Source of the DNA: 13-2-20CM-66-19 sp963824395
GTDB lineage: Bacteria > Pseudomonadota > Gammaproteobacteria > Steroidobacterales > Steroidobacteraceae
NCBI GenBank assembly: GCA_963824395.1
Contig: CAWGPF010000001.1
Location: forward strand, 1,860,001-1,924,000
DNA length: 64,000 nt
Direction of reading: 5' to 3'
In this document: positions 17,331 through 26,612 of the stretch, in pieces
Layout of the letters: each line of letters starts with the position of its first letter
Numbering within the stretch: the first letter of the stretch is position 1
Notes under the pieces: generated by a model
Told to the model about the DNA's origin: nothing
What the model saw: the letters and a program-made list of their open reading frames with translations, nothing else
The model's database searches: none
Position numbers and translations under genes: made by a program

Positions 17331-18097
17331 TGTACCCGGTGCTGGAAGTGCAGGGACTGGTGAACCGCTTCGGCACCCAGGTGGTGCACGACGGGCTCGA
17401 CATGGTGGTCAACCGCGACGAGGTGTTCGGCATCGTGGGGGGCTCGGGCACCGGCAAGTCGGTCCTCCTGCGCACCATCCTCGGGCTGCAGCGCCCGCAG
17501 GCCGGCACGGTGCGCATCGACGGCCACGACATCACGCACATGTCCTTCGCGCAGCTGCGCGAGGTGAAGTCGCACTACGGGGTGAGTTTCCAGGCCGGCG
17601 CCCTGTACTCCGGGCTCACCGTGAAGCAGAACGTGCAGCTGCCCATGGTCGAGTACCTCAACCTCAAGGAGCAGGCGCTCGATGACCTCGCGCTGCTGAA
17701 GATCCGCCTGGTGGGGCTGCCGGCCGAGGCCGGTGCCAAGTACCCCGCCGAGCTCTCCGGGGGCATGGTGAAGCGCGTGGCGCTGGCGCGGGCGCTGGCG
17801 CTCGACCCGGCGCTGCTGTTCCTGGACGAGCCCACCTCCGGGCTCGACCCGGTGAGCGCGGCGGCCTTCGATGACCTCGTGCTCTACCTGCAGAAGGAGC
17901 TGAAGCTCACCGTGGTCATGATCACGCACGATCTGGACAGCATCTTCCGTACCTGCAATCGTGTCGGGGTGATCGTGGACCGGCGCATGATATCGGACAC
18001 CCTCGAGGGCATCGTCAACAACCCGAACCCGTGGATCCAGGAGTACTTCCACGGCGAGCGCGCGCGCGCGCGTCTGGGGGCGCCGCATGGAGCGTGA
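17330..18097 (+). CDS. MCE-system ABC ATPase (MlaF type)
   Basis: This 255-residue ATPase has Walker A GGSGTGKS, signature ELSGGMVKRVALARAL and Walker B LLFLDEPTSGLDP. The FQAGALYSGLTVKQNV segment at the Q-loop is characteristic of MlaF. The LSGGM signature is also usual for MlaF-like ATPases. It energises lipid transport by the permease encoded just upstream (1-nt overlap) with the MCE protein downstream (11-nt overlap). Confidence 0.94.
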   Translation: MYPVLEVQGLVNRFGTQVVHDGLDMVVNRDEVFGIVGGSGTGKSVLLRTILGLQRPQAGTVRIDGHDITHMSFAQLREVKSHYGVSFQAGALYSGLTVKQNVQLPMVEYLNLKEQALDDLALLKIRLVGLPAEAGAKYPAELSGGMVKRVALARALALDPALLFLDEPTSGLDPVSAAAFDDLVLYLQKELKLTVVMITHDLDSIFRTCNRVGVIVDRRMISDTLEGIVNNPNPWIQEYFHGERARARLGAPHGA

Positions 18098-19022
18098 CGC
18101 CAACTACGCCGCCGTCGGGGCCTTCGTGCTCCTGATCGCGCTCGCCGCCGCCGTCTTCGTCTACTGGTACTCCGACACCCGCGACCACCGCGACTACCAC
18201 CGCTACGAGATCTACTTCTCCGGCAGCGTCTCGGGCCTGGACAAGGGGGCGGCGGTGCGCTACCTCGGCGTCGGCGTCGGCAGGGTGCAGAACATGCGCA
18301 TCGATCCGCGCGACTCGGCGCGCGTGCAGGTGGTGGTCGACATCGACTCCACCACCCCGGTCTCCGAGCACACCGTGGCGCAGCTGCAGCTGCAGGGGGT
18401 CACGGGCCTGCTCTACATCGACCTGAAGGAGGACCGCGATAACAAGAAGGCGGCCCCCGAGGTCGAGAGCCTGAAGTACCCGGTGATCCGCTCGGCGCCG
18501 TCGGACTTCGATGTGCTGCTGCAGAGCCTCCCGGAGCTGGTGTCGGGCGCCAATCAGGTCGTGACCCGCGCCAACCGCCTGTTCGACGAGGCGAACCTGG
18601 CTGCGGTGCAGTCGGCGCTCGCCAACCTCGACAAGGCGAGCCGCGGCCTGCCGCAGACCGCACGCGACCTGAACGCGCTGGTCGCCGAGCTGCGCGGTGC
18701 GACCGCGCAGCTGTCGGCCTCGGCGCAGACCGCGCACGGGGTCATCGATGCGGTGCGCCCGGACATCGAGCAGGCGACGCAGCGCCTGCACACGGTGGCC
18801 GATCACCTGGCGGTCGCGAGCGATCAGCTCGACCTGATCCTCGAGGAGAACCGCTCCGACATCCGCGCCTTCGCCCGCGACGGCCTGCCCGAAATCGAGC
18901 GCTTCGTGCGCGAGGGGCGCGCCGCGGCCGAGGACATCCAGGCGCTCTCCAACAGCCTGCGCGAGAACCCGGCCCAGCTGCTTTACGAGCCGCCCCAGCG
19001 CGGCGTGGAGATCCCCCGGTGA
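18087..19022 (+). CDS. MCE (MlaD-type) substrate-binding protein
   Basis: This 311-residue protein has an N-terminal membrane anchor (~8-28, VGAFVLLIALAAAVFV) and an MCE domain at ~38-115 (ISGSVSGLDKGAAVRYLGV-like segment, then LQLQGVTGLLYIDL). A long helical C-terminal region follows. MCE proteins form periplasmic hexameric channels for lipids. This one is longer than MlaD (~180 residues) because of the C-terminal helices, as in needle-like MCE proteins. It overlaps the ATPase gene by 11 nt and the lipoprotein gene by 4 nt. Confidence 0.92.
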   Translation: MERDANYAAVGAFVLLIALAAAVFVYWYSDTRDHRDYHRYEIYFSGSVSGLDKGAAVRYLGVGVGRVQNMRIDPRDSARVQVVVDIDSTTPVSEHTVAQLQLQGVTGLLYIDLKEDRDNKKAAPEVESLKYPVIRSAPSDFDVLLQSLPELVSGANQVVTRANRLFDEANLAAVQSALANLDKASRGLPQTARDLNALVAELRGATAQLSASAQTAHGVIDAVRPDIEQATQRLHTVADHLAVASDQLDLILEENRSDIRAFARDGLPEIERFVREGRAAAEDIQALSNSLRENPAQLLYEPPQRGVEIPR

Positions 19023-19708
19023 AACCCTCGCGCGGCATTCTCCTGCTGGTGCTCACCCTGGCCCTCGCAGGCTGCGGGGGCCTGTTGCGCAGCAGTGCCG
19101 CTCCGGAGCAGACCTATTACCTGCGGGCGCCGGCCGCGCCGGCCGCTGGCGCGCCCGCGAGCGCCGCGGCAAGCTCGCTGCGCGTCGCGCGCCCGCTCGC
19201 CGACCCCGGGCTCGACACCAGCCACATCATGCTGCTCGAGAGCGACCACCGCATGAGCTTCTACTCCGGCAGCCGCTGGCCGGCGCCGATGCCGCAGATG
19301 ATCGGCTCGCTCGCCGTGCAGACGCTGCGCGCCAGCGGGCAGTGGCGCTCGGTGGCGGATTCCGCGAGCCCCTTTCCCTCCGACTACCTGCTGCAGATCA
19401 CGGTGCGGCGCTTCGACGCGGACTACTCAGGCGGCGCCAGCTCCGCGCCCGAGGTGCACGTGGTGCTCGATTGCAATATCGGGCGGCGCGACGGGCGCGA
19501 GGTGGTCGGCAGCTTCGTCGTGGCCGGGAGCGCGGCGGCGCCCGTCAACCGCCTAAGTGGCGTGGTGGGGGCGTTCGAAGCGGCTGCCGGCGCAGCCCTG
19601 GGCGCGCTCAGCGCGCAGGCGCTCGCCGTGGTGCAGGCCGATACTGCGCGCGCCGAGGCTCAGAAGGCGACGACGCCGGCACCCTCGAGCAGCCGGCAGA
19701 GCCAGTAG
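19019..19708 (+). CDS. ABC-type transport auxiliary lipoprotein (PqiC/DUF330-like)
   Basis: This 229-residue lipoprotein has a clear lipobox (LALAGC, Cys ~19) after a basic/hydrophobic leader. The body has the pattern of PqiC-like ABC-transport auxiliary lipoproteins: YYLRAP near the start, then DTSHIMLLESDHRMSFY and RWPAPMPQMI. The GTG start forms a GTGA overlap with the MCE gene stop. It is probably tethered to the outer membrane as the distal partner of the MCE channel. The last 49 nt overlap the end of the convergent PLD-like gene. Confidence 0.87.
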   Translation: MKPSRGILLLVLTLALAGCGGLLRSSAAPEQTYYLRAPAAPAAGAPASAAASSLRVARPLADPGLDTSHIMLLESDHRMSFYSGSRWPAPMPQMIGSLAVQTLRASGQWRSVADSASPFPSDYLLQITVRRFDADYSGGASSAPEVHVVLDCNIGRRDGREVVGSFVVAGSAAAPVNRLSGVVGAFEAAAGAALGALSAQALAVVQADTARAEAQKATTPAPSSSRQSQ

Positions 19709-21111
19709 TCCGCCTGGCTCGGGTCGGCGAAGGTGGCGAAGTCGGCCGTGTACTCGATGCCGAGCGCCGCGCGGTTGCTCCACAGCGTCTCGAAGTAGCC
19801 GAGCGCCTCATCGGCGAGCGGCGCGTCGCGCGTCAGCTCCACCGCCACGTCCGCATCCAGGTTGTAGTCCTCGAGCCCCCGCCGCGTGAAGTTGGCGGAG
19901 CCGGCGAGCAGCCACACCCGCCCGGCGCCTGAGATCAGGGCGAGGGAGGTATGGAAGCGCTCCCCGTGGGTGCGGTACCAGCGTACGTGCACGGCGCCCG
20001 CGCTGCGGGACACCAGTTCGCTCGCGAGCGGCTGGTTCGGCAGACCTGAAGGGGTGAGCGTGGTGGCATCCTCGCTCGGGTCGAGGATCAGGCGTACCCG
20101 CACGCCGCGGCGCGCCGCTTCCAGCAGGGCATCGAGCACGCCGCGGTCGGCAATCTTGAAGGCGGCCAGGTCGATGGAGTCGCCGCGCACCGCCGCCGCC
20201 AGCTGCTCGAGCAGCGCCTGGCGGATGGCCCCTTCCGTGAGCACCTGCACGCGCACCTGCGCAGCACCCGGCGTCGCCGGACTCTGCGCATCGCAGGCCG
20301 GATCGGCGGCCGCGGCAGGCCCGAGCGCGCCGGAGTCCCCGTGCCAGCCGGAGAAGCGCGCCACCGCCAGCTCGCTCTTCAAAAGCACCGCGGCGGCGGC
20401 GCCGGAGAAGCGCAGCGCCGCATTCGACCAGGCGCTCTCGCGCTCGAGCGGGTTGGCGGAAGACACGAGCGCAGTGAGTCCGCCGCGCCCATCGTCCGCG
20501 ATCAGCACCTTCCTGTGGTCGGCCTTGAAGTTGAGCGCGCGCGCCAGCGCGCCGGCCTTCCCGGGCGGCCCGCCCCACCAGTTCAGGGTCAGGCGCCACA
20601 GGCTCGAGTAGATGAAGTTCGGGTCGCGCAGCACGTCGAGCTCGACCGGCACCACTTCGACCCCGGCGGCCCGCATGAGCTCAAGCTCGGGGCTGCGCGC
20701 CGTGCCGAAGCGCTCGTTGCCAGGATCGGTGAGGAACAGCACCCGCAGCCCGGGGCGCTGCGCCTTCAGCCTGACCAGGGCAGCGGTGAGCTCGGTCGCG
20801 GTGCGCCGCTGCGGCAGCTCGCCTGCGGCGGCGTCTGCGCCGATCAGGGCGTAGTCGAGCACCACGAAGCGCTGCGCCGCGCCGACGAGCTTCAGCACCT
20901 CATCCTGGATGCCCTGGCTTACGGCCGGGTGCCCGTAGGCATCCGCGGCGCTGATGTCGGGGATCAAGGCGACCTGCGCACCGGGGACCGTGCACACCGC
21001 GGATGCCACGTGCATCCCCGGCGGCAGCGGCTTGTGGGTCTGCCACACCGCGGTCGCGAAGAGCGCGAGTCCCGCCAGGAGCAGCAGCGCGCGCCCCGGG
21101 CGCACCTTCAT
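19660..21111 (-). CDS. Phospholipase D-like protein, second HKD motif degenerate
   Basis: This 483-residue protein starts at ATG 21111, overlapping the yheS-type stop (ATGA). It has an N-terminal signal or anchor (~5-24) and two PLD-type halves. The first carries a full HxKx4D motif (HRKVLIAD) followed by ALVSSANP. In the second the equivalent is FHTSLALIS followed by LLAGSANFTRRGL: the His is present but Lys and Asp are not. Enzymes of this family normally need both halves, so activity may be reduced or altered. I infer a periplasmic or membrane-attached cardiolipin synthase/PLD relative of unknown substrate. Confidence 0.8.
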   Translation of the reverse strand: MKVRPGRALLLLAGLALFATAVWQTHKPLPPGMHVASAVCTVPGAQVALIPDISAADAYGHPAVSQGIQDEVLKLVGAAQRFVVLDYALIGADAAAGELPQRRTATELTAALVRLKAQRPGLRVLFLTDPGNERFGTARSPELELMRAAGVEVVPVELDVLRDPNFIYSSLWRLTLNWWGGPPGKAGALARALNFKADHRKVLIADDGRGGLTALVSSANPLERESAWSNAALRFSGAAAAVLLKSELAVARFSGWHGDSGALGPAAAADPACDAQSPATPGAAQVRVQVLTEGAIRQALLEQLAAAVRGDSIDLAAFKIADRGVLDALLEAARRGVRVRLILDPSEDATTLTPSGLPNQPLASELVSRSAGAVHVRWYRTHGERFHTSLALISGAGRVWLLAGSANFTRRGLEDYNLDADVAVELTRDAPLADEALGYFETLWSNRAALGIEYTADFATFADPSQADYWLCRLLEGAGVVAF

Positions 21112-23003
21112 GAAGCCGCTGCTTCCAGCACCGCGCACACCTCAAGCCAGCGCTCTTCAAGGCGGGCGAGCTCGGCGGCGAGTTCGCCGTGGCGCTGCGA
21201 CAGCTGCCGCTGCTCGGCCCTGGGGCGCGCCGCGTAGGTGCCAGGATCGGCGAGCGCGGTTTCAAGGGCGGCGCGCTCGGCGCCCAAGGCGCCGATGCGC
21301 GCCTCGAGCTCGACTTGTTCGCCGCGCAGAGAGCTCAAGCGCGCGCGCGCCTGGGCGGCGGCGCGTCGCTCGTCCCGCCGTGACGGGCCCGCGGCAGCGG
21401 CCGCCTTGGGGGCGAGCGCGCCGTCGCTGGTGTTGAGCCACGCGGCGTAGTCCTCAAGATCCCCGTCGAAGGCACGCACCGCGCCGCCGGCCACCAGCAC
21501 GAAGCGGTCGCACGCCCCGCGCAGCAGCGAGCGGTCGTGCGACACCACCACCACGGCGCCCTCGAAGTCCTGCAGCGCGAGCAGCAGCGTGTGCCGCATC
21601 GACAGATCGAGGTGGTTGGTCGGCTCATCGAGGAGCAGCAGGTTCGGCCGGCGCGCTACGAGGATCGCGAGCGCCAGGCGCGAGCGCTCGCCGCCGGAAA
21701 AGTTGGCGGTCGGCTCGAACACGCGCTCGCCGCGGAAGCCGAAACGCCCGAGGTGGTCGCGCTGCTCCTGCAGCCGCCAGCTCTGGACCTCATCGCCGCC
21801 GCGGCGGGTGAGCTCGCTCAGGGCCGAGCCTGCCCCATCGAGCTGCTCGAGCTCCAGCTGCGCGAAGAAGCCGCAGCGCAGCTCCGGGGCGGCGGTGCGC
21901 GTGCCGCTGAGTGGCGCCAGCTCCCCCGCCAGCACGCGCATCAGGGTCGACTTGCCGGCGCCGTTGCGGCCGAGGATCCCCAAGCGGTCCCCGGGGCTGA
22001 CGCTCAAGGACACGCCCTCAAGCACCACGCGCTCAGGATAGCCGGCGTCCGCGCGCTCGAGGGTCACCAGCGGCCGCGGCAGCTTCCTGGGCTGGGCGAA
22101 CTGCCACTCGAAGTCGGCCTGCTCGTGGACGCTCGCGATCTCGCCCAGGCGCGCGAGCCACTTGAGGCGGCTTTGCACCTGGCGCGCCTTGGAGGCCTGG
22201 GCGCGGAAGCGCGCGACGAAGCTCTCGATGTGCGCGGCCTCGCGGCGCTGTTTGGCGGCGAGCGCCGCGGTGCGCTCGGCGTGCGCGGCGTGCTGCACCT
22301 CGAAGTCCGAGTAGTTGCCGGTGTAGGAGGTGAGCTGCCCGGCCTCGATGTGCAGGATGCGCGTGACGGTGCGGTCGAGGAACTCGCGGTCGTGGCTGAC
22401 GAGCAACAGCGTCCCCGGGTACTCGCGCAGCCACTTCTCCAGCCACAGGAGCGCATCGAGGTCCAGGTGGTTCGTGGGCTCATCGAGCAGCAGCAGGTCC
22501 GAGCGGCGCATCAGGGCGCGCGCGAGGTTGGCGCGCATGCGCAGGCCGCCGGAGAAGGCGCGCAGCGGACGCTCGAGGTCCTGCGGCTCGAAGCCGAGAC
22601 CCGCGGCGAGCTGCGCGGCACGGCTGCGCGCACCGTAGCCGCCGTGCGCCTCGTAACGCGCATGCAGGGTCGCCTCGTGCGTGCCATCAGCGCGCGCCTG
22701 GGCGTCGGCGAGTTCACGCTCGAGCGCGCGCAGCTCGAGGTCGCCGTCGAGCACGTACTCGATGAGCGCGGTGTCCGAGTCGGGCAGGTCCTGGGCGACG
22801 GCGGCGACCTTGAGGTTCGCAGGCGCCGTGTACTCCCCGGCATCGAGGTGCAGCTGACCTAGGATCAGGGCGAGGAGGGAGGACTTGCCGCAGCCGTTGC
22901 GGCCGATAATGCCGACCTTCTCGCCGCGGAATACCGTGACGCTGGCCGCATCGAGCAGCACCTGGGGGCCGCGCCGCACGCGCGCCTGGGCGAGAGTGAG
23001 CAC
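21108..23003 (-). CDS. yheS: ABC-F family ATPase (YheS type)
   Basis: This 631-residue protein has two ABC domains without membrane segments. The motifs are Walker A GRNGCGKSS and GRNGAGKST, signatures FSGGLRMRANLA and FSGGERSRLALA, and two LLLLDEPTNHLDL segments. Between the domains is the ABC-F linker (HIESFVARFRAQASKARQVQ). The C-terminus has a charged coiled-coil (~545-631). Overall it closely resembles E. coli YheS. ABC-F proteins act on the ribosome. The start is GTG 23003. It is directly followed by the PLD-like gene. Confidence 0.92.
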   Translation of the reverse strand: MLTLAQARVRRGPQVLLDAASVTVFRGEKVGIIGRNGCGKSSLLALILGQLHLDAGEYTAPANLKVAAVAQDLPDSDTALIEYVLDGDLELRALERELADAQARADGTHEATLHARYEAHGGYGARSRAAQLAAGLGFEPQDLERPLRAFSGGLRMRANLARALMRRSDLLLLDEPTNHLDLDALLWLEKWLREYPGTLLLVSHDREFLDRTVTRILHIEAGQLTSYTGNYSDFEVQHAAHAERTAALAAKQRREAAHIESFVARFRAQASKARQVQSRLKWLARLGEIASVHEQADFEWQFAQPRKLPRPLVTLERADAGYPERVVLEGVSLSVSPGDRLGILGRNGAGKSTLMRVLAGELAPLSGTRTAAPELRCGFFAQLELEQLDGAGSALSELTRRGGDEVQSWRLQEQRDHLGRFGFRGERVFEPTANFSGGERSRLALAILVARRPNLLLLDEPTNHLDLSMRHTLLLALQDFEGAVVVVSHDRSLLRGACDRFVLVAGGAVRAFDGDLEDYAAWLNTSDGALAPKAAAAAGPSRRDERRAAAQARARLSSLRGEQVELEARIGALGAERAALETALADPGTYAARPRAEQRQLSQRHGELAAELARLEERWLEVCAVLEAAAS

Positions 23004-23012
23004 GGTCGGCCT

Positions 23013-25502
23013 TCAGGCCGAGCGCGGTGCGGCCTCGTGGCTCGCGCGCAGCAGGTGGGCGAAGGAGGCCGAGCCCTGGGTCTGGCGCGCCAGGAGCGCG
23101 AGCAGGTCCTCGGCGGTGCACGGCTCGCCGAACAGCCGTCCCTGGCCGTAGTTGCAGCCGTTGTCGCGCAGGAACTCCAGCTGCGCCTGGGATTCGACAC
23201 CCTCGGCGATCACCTCGATGCCGAGGCTCTTCCCCATCTCGATGATGGTGCGCACGATGGTGGCATCGTTGGCGTCCTCGCAGGCGTCGCGTACGAAGGA
23301 CTGGTCGATCTTCAGGGTGCCGATGGGGAACTGCTGCAGCGCCGAGAGCGAGGAGTATCCGGTGCCGAAGTCATCGATCGACAGGTGCAGCCCCATCGCA
23401 TACAGCTCATCGAGCAGGCGCACGGTGCGCGCCGGATCGGCCATGAGTGTGGTCTCGGTGATCTCCAGCTCAAAGGCGGTCGGGGAGACGTGGTGGCGGC
23501 GGAACACCGAGCGGCAGCGCAGGATGAAGCTCGCCTGGCGCAGCTGCTTCAGCGACAGGTTCAGCGAGATGCGCCCCGGCTCTCCGCCCTGGCTTTGCAT
23601 GTGGCGGTAGTCGAGGCACACCCGGTTCAGTACCCACTCGCCGATGTCGAGGATGAGGTTGGTCTCTTCCGCCAGCGGGATGAAATGCGAGGGCGGGATG
23701 TCGCCGTGGCCGGGGAGGCGCCAGCGCAGCAGCGCCTCGGCGCCGATGATGCGCCCGTCACGCAGGTCGACCTTGGGCTGGTAGCGGATCTCGAGCTCGT
23801 CGCGCTCCAGCGCGCGGCGCAACTTGCTCTTGAGCATGAGCCGCTCCACCGCCGCCGCGTTCATCTCCGGGGAGTAGAAGGCGAAGGTGTTGCCGCCGTT
23901 CTGCTTGGAGTAGTACATCGCGGCATCGGCGTTGCGCAACAGGTCGATGACGTTCTCGGCATCGCGCGGGCAGAAGGCGATGCCGATGCTCGCGGTCAGG
24001 AACACCTCGTGCTGGCTCAGCTGAAAGGGGCGCGCCACCTCGGTCAGGAGCGCGCGGGCCAGCTGCGCGATCGGCCCGCGGTTATCGGCATCGGCCGGCA
24101 GTCCGTCCACGAACAGCGCGAACTCGTCCCCCGCGAGGCGCCCGACCACGGTGTCCTTGGGCAGCGAGCGCGTCAGGCGCTCCGCCAATACCTCGAGCAC
24201 CCGGTCTCCCGCCCCGTGGCCGAAGGTGTCGTTCACCTCCTTGAAGCGGTCCATATCGAGGTACAGCGCCGCCACCACCTGGCCGGCGCGCAGGCTGCGC
24301 GCGATGGTCTGCTGCAGCACGTGGTGGAACTGCATGCGGTTGGGGATCTTGGTGAGGGCATCGTAGCGGGCGAGGTAGCGGATGCGGCGCTCGGCGCGCT
24401 TGCGATCCGTGATGTTGCGCGCCACAAAGATATTGCCCTGGAACTGCGGGTCGTCGCTGTCGATGCGCGAGCCGGTCAGGGACACCGGGATGGTCTGGCC
24501 GCTCCTGGTGCGCACGATGGTCTCGCGCGTCTCCTGCGCCGCCTGCAGGAGATCGAAGTCGGGGCGCTCGTGCTCATCGAGGATGGAGACGATGCCCTTG
24601 CCGAGCAGCTCCTCCTCGCTGTGGTGCAGCAGCTTGCAGGCGGCGGCGTTGGCGATCTTGATCACCCCGTCGGGCGAGGTGACGAACACCGCGTCCGTCA
24701 TGCTGTTGAGGACGCTGTGCAGGTAGCTCTTGTTGATGGTCGACTGGCGCAGCCGCCCGCGCATGCGCTCGAGCGCCTGCTCGAGCTCCCCGAGCGCATC
24801 ATCGCGTCGCACTTCCACCGGGCGCGTGTAGTCGCCCTGGCCGATGCGCTCGGCACTGCGGATGAGGGAATCGACCGGGCGCTGCAGGCGGGCCACGGTG
24901 CGCCAGGCGATGCTGCCCGCGATCAGGGCGCCGAGGCCGGCCAGGGCGAGCCCGAGGAGCCACGTGACGCGGGTGTGCGCAGCGTTGGTCGCGGCGAGGC
25001 GCCCGCCGACGCTCGCGCCGGCGACCGGCGCGGCCTGCTCGAGGGTGAGGCTCAGGGTCGCGAGCGTCGCCGGGGTTGCGGCTCCGGGGATGTTTTCCAC
25101 GTAGGTGCGCACCGGAGCCTGCGCCTGAGCGGTAAGGGCGCCCGGCGGCGCGCCCTCGGCGCGCTGCCAGTGAAAGAGCGCCGTGCCGCTGCTCGCGGTG
25201 ACGTCGAGCGCCGCGACCGTCGGGTTGTCGGTGAAGGGCTGCAGGCGCCGCACCATGCCGGCGCTGTCGTCGGCGCGCACCGCGCCCGCGATCGAGTCGG
25301 CGGCGTGCGCGGCCAGGTCTGCGGCGCGCGCGTTGAGCTCCGGTGCCACGCGCTCACGCGCGGCGGTCTCCGCCAGCGCCCCGAGCGTATGGGTGTCGGC
25401 GTCGTGGCGCACCAGGAACAGCGCCACCACCCCCGCGGCTGCGAGCAGCACGACGAGGAAGGCGGAGGCGGCGACCTTGAGCTTGAAACTGGCGGCGTTC
25501 AC
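23013..25502 (-). CDS. Membrane-bound PAS-GGDEF-EAL protein (cyclic-di-GMP turnover)
   Basis: The protein has about 829 residues from GTG 25502; a TTG at 25553 is the alternative. Order of parts: N-terminal helix (~8-30), periplasmic sensor region, second helix (~175-200), HAMP, PAS (~260-370), GGDEF (~385-550) and EAL (~565-815). The GGDEF signature reads LAGDEFALF, i.e. AGDEF, a variant often still active. The EAL domain keeps EALLRW, DDFGTGYSS and LKIDQSFV, so phosphodiesterase activity is likely. It is presumably a bifunctional regulator of c-di-GMP. It starts 10 bp upstream of the yheS-type gene on the same strand. Confidence 0.93.
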   Translation of the reverse strand: MNAASFKLKVAASAFLVVLLAAAGVVALFLVRHDADTHTLGALAETAARERVAPELNARAADLAAHAADSIAGAVRADDSAGMVRRLQPFTDNPTVAALDVTASSGTALFHWQRAEGAPPGALTAQAQAPVRTYVENIPGAATPATLATLSLTLEQAAPVAGASVGGRLAATNAAHTRVTWLLGLALAGLGALIAGSIAWRTVARLQRPVDSLIRSAERIGQGDYTRPVEVRRDDALGELEQALERMRGRLRQSTINKSYLHSVLNSMTDAVFVTSPDGVIKIANAAACKLLHHSEEELLGKGIVSILDEHERPDFDLLQAAQETRETIVRTRSGQTIPVSLTGSRIDSDDPQFQGNIFVARNITDRKRAERRIRYLARYDALTKIPNRMQFHHVLQQTIARSLRAGQVVAALYLDMDRFKEVNDTFGHGAGDRVLEVLAERLTRSLPKDTVVGRLAGDEFALFVDGLPADADNRGPIAQLARALLTEVARPFQLSQHEVFLTASIGIAFCPRDAENVIDLLRNADAAMYYSKQNGGNTFAFYSPEMNAAAVERLMLKSKLRRALERDELEIRYQPKVDLRDGRIIGAEALLRWRLPGHGDIPPSHFIPLAEETNLILDIGEWVLNRVCLDYRHMQSQGGEPGRISLNLSLKQLRQASFILRCRSVFRRHHVSPTAFELEITETTLMADPARTVRLLDELYAMGLHLSIDDFGTGYSSLSALQQFPIGTLKIDQSFVRDACEDANDATIVRTIIEMGKSLGIEVIAEGVESQAQLEFLRDNGCNYGQGRLFGEPCTAEDLLALLARQTQGSASFAHLLRASHEAAPRSA

Positions 25503-25607
25503 GTGTGCGGCCGCGCCGGGGCAGGGTGCCCCGCTCCAGGCGGCCGATCCCAAATTATTGAGGGATCGATCTTAACCGCCGCTTAAGGCCTAAGGCTATG
25601 AGAGTTT

Positions 25608-26612
25608 CTAGGCGCCCGACCAGACCCGTTTTATGTGCCCAAGCATGAGGTTACGCATGGTGCTCATGGGGTCCTCGGTGGCGGCGAAGATCGGCGGGCG
25701 GCGCCGCAGCAGCTGCCAGCTCTCGCTGCGCAGGATCTGGCGCAGAAACTCGACGTTGCGGTCGATAGACTCGATATAGGGGTTGCGCCCGCCGTAGAGG
25801 ATCTCCAGGTGCCGGTAGGCCCCGTGGAAATCGCGGTCCAGACGCTTGGCGCGCACGTCGGCGATGAAGTCCGGGGTCTGGCGCAGCAGATCGAGCCCGG
25901 AGGCGTACTTCACCTGCGGATGGCCCTCCGAGAAGGGCAGCGCCACGCCCCCGAGCACGAACTCCGCGTACAGGCGGTCGCGGCACTTCTCGAGATAACA
26001 GCGGTCGGCGATCTGGGCAATCATGTCGGCGGTGCCCAGGAGGTGCCCGACCGTTATGTCACGTGGGTCGGTGACCTTAGCCTCGATCGCCTTGAAGGGC
26101 ACCTCGTAGCCGGTGAAGTGGATGATCTCGGTGACGACGGGCACCCAGGCGCCAAGTCCGAGCACCGGCAGGTACTCGGCGAGGAAGCGCGCGCCGCGCG
26201 AGACGTGGGTGCGGGTGAACTCCGCGCCGTTGCGCGAACCGGCATCGTCCTCGCGGCGCAGGTAGCCGACGTCGTGGAACAGGCCGGTGAGGATCCCGAC
26301 CGTGGCGCGCTCGGCGCCGAGGCGCTGCGGTTCAGCGGCCTGGCGCTCGTAGCCGACCATGAGGCGTGCCAGCGCGAGGGTGATGTCGAGGGTGTGCTGG
26401 CGGTCGTGGTACACGGTGTCCACGCCGTGGAAGCCGGGCACCTCGCCGGCGAACAGCCGCTCGAAGTGGGCGAACGCCTGCTCGAGCGGCGCGAGCGACA
26501 GCTGCGGCCAGGTCAGGCGCAAGAGGCTATCGATGGCGGCCAGCACGGCCGCGGGCGAGCTCACCTGCACGCTGTTGGTGACGTCGAAGTCGCTGCGCCG
26601 GGTGCTGCTCAT
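25608..26612 (-). CDS. HD-domain protein, probable metal-dependent phosphohydrolase
   Basis: This 334-residue protein starts MSSTRRSDFD at ATG 26612. An HD-type site is spread over the middle: HDRQHTLDITLA (~68), GLFHDVGYLRREDD (~110), an IIHFTGYE His (~158) and DMIAQIADR (~193). No GGDEF, PAS or HD-GYP signature is seen. The spacing resembles cyclic-nucleotide phosphodiesterase-like HD folds, but the substrate is unknown. It lies on the same strand, roughly 100 bp upstream of the c-di-GMP protein gene. A 252-bp gap separates its start from the SH3 gene. Confidence 0.78.
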   Translation of the reverse strand: MSSTRRSDFDVTNSVQVSSPAAVLAAIDSLLRLTWPQLSLAPLEQAFAHFERLFAGEVPGFHGVDTVYHDRQHTLDITLALARLMVGYERQAAEPQRLGAERATVGILTGLFHDVGYLRREDDAGSRNGAEFTRTHVSRGARFLAEYLPVLGLGAWVPVVTEIIHFTGYEVPFKAIEAKVTDPRDITVGHLLGTADMIAQIADRCYLEKCRDRLYAEFVLGGVALPFSEGHPQVKYASGLDLLRQTPDFIADVRAKRLDRDFHGAYRHLEILYGGRNPYIESIDRNVEFLRQILRSESWQLLRRRPPIFAATEDPMSTMRNLMLGHIKRVWSGA

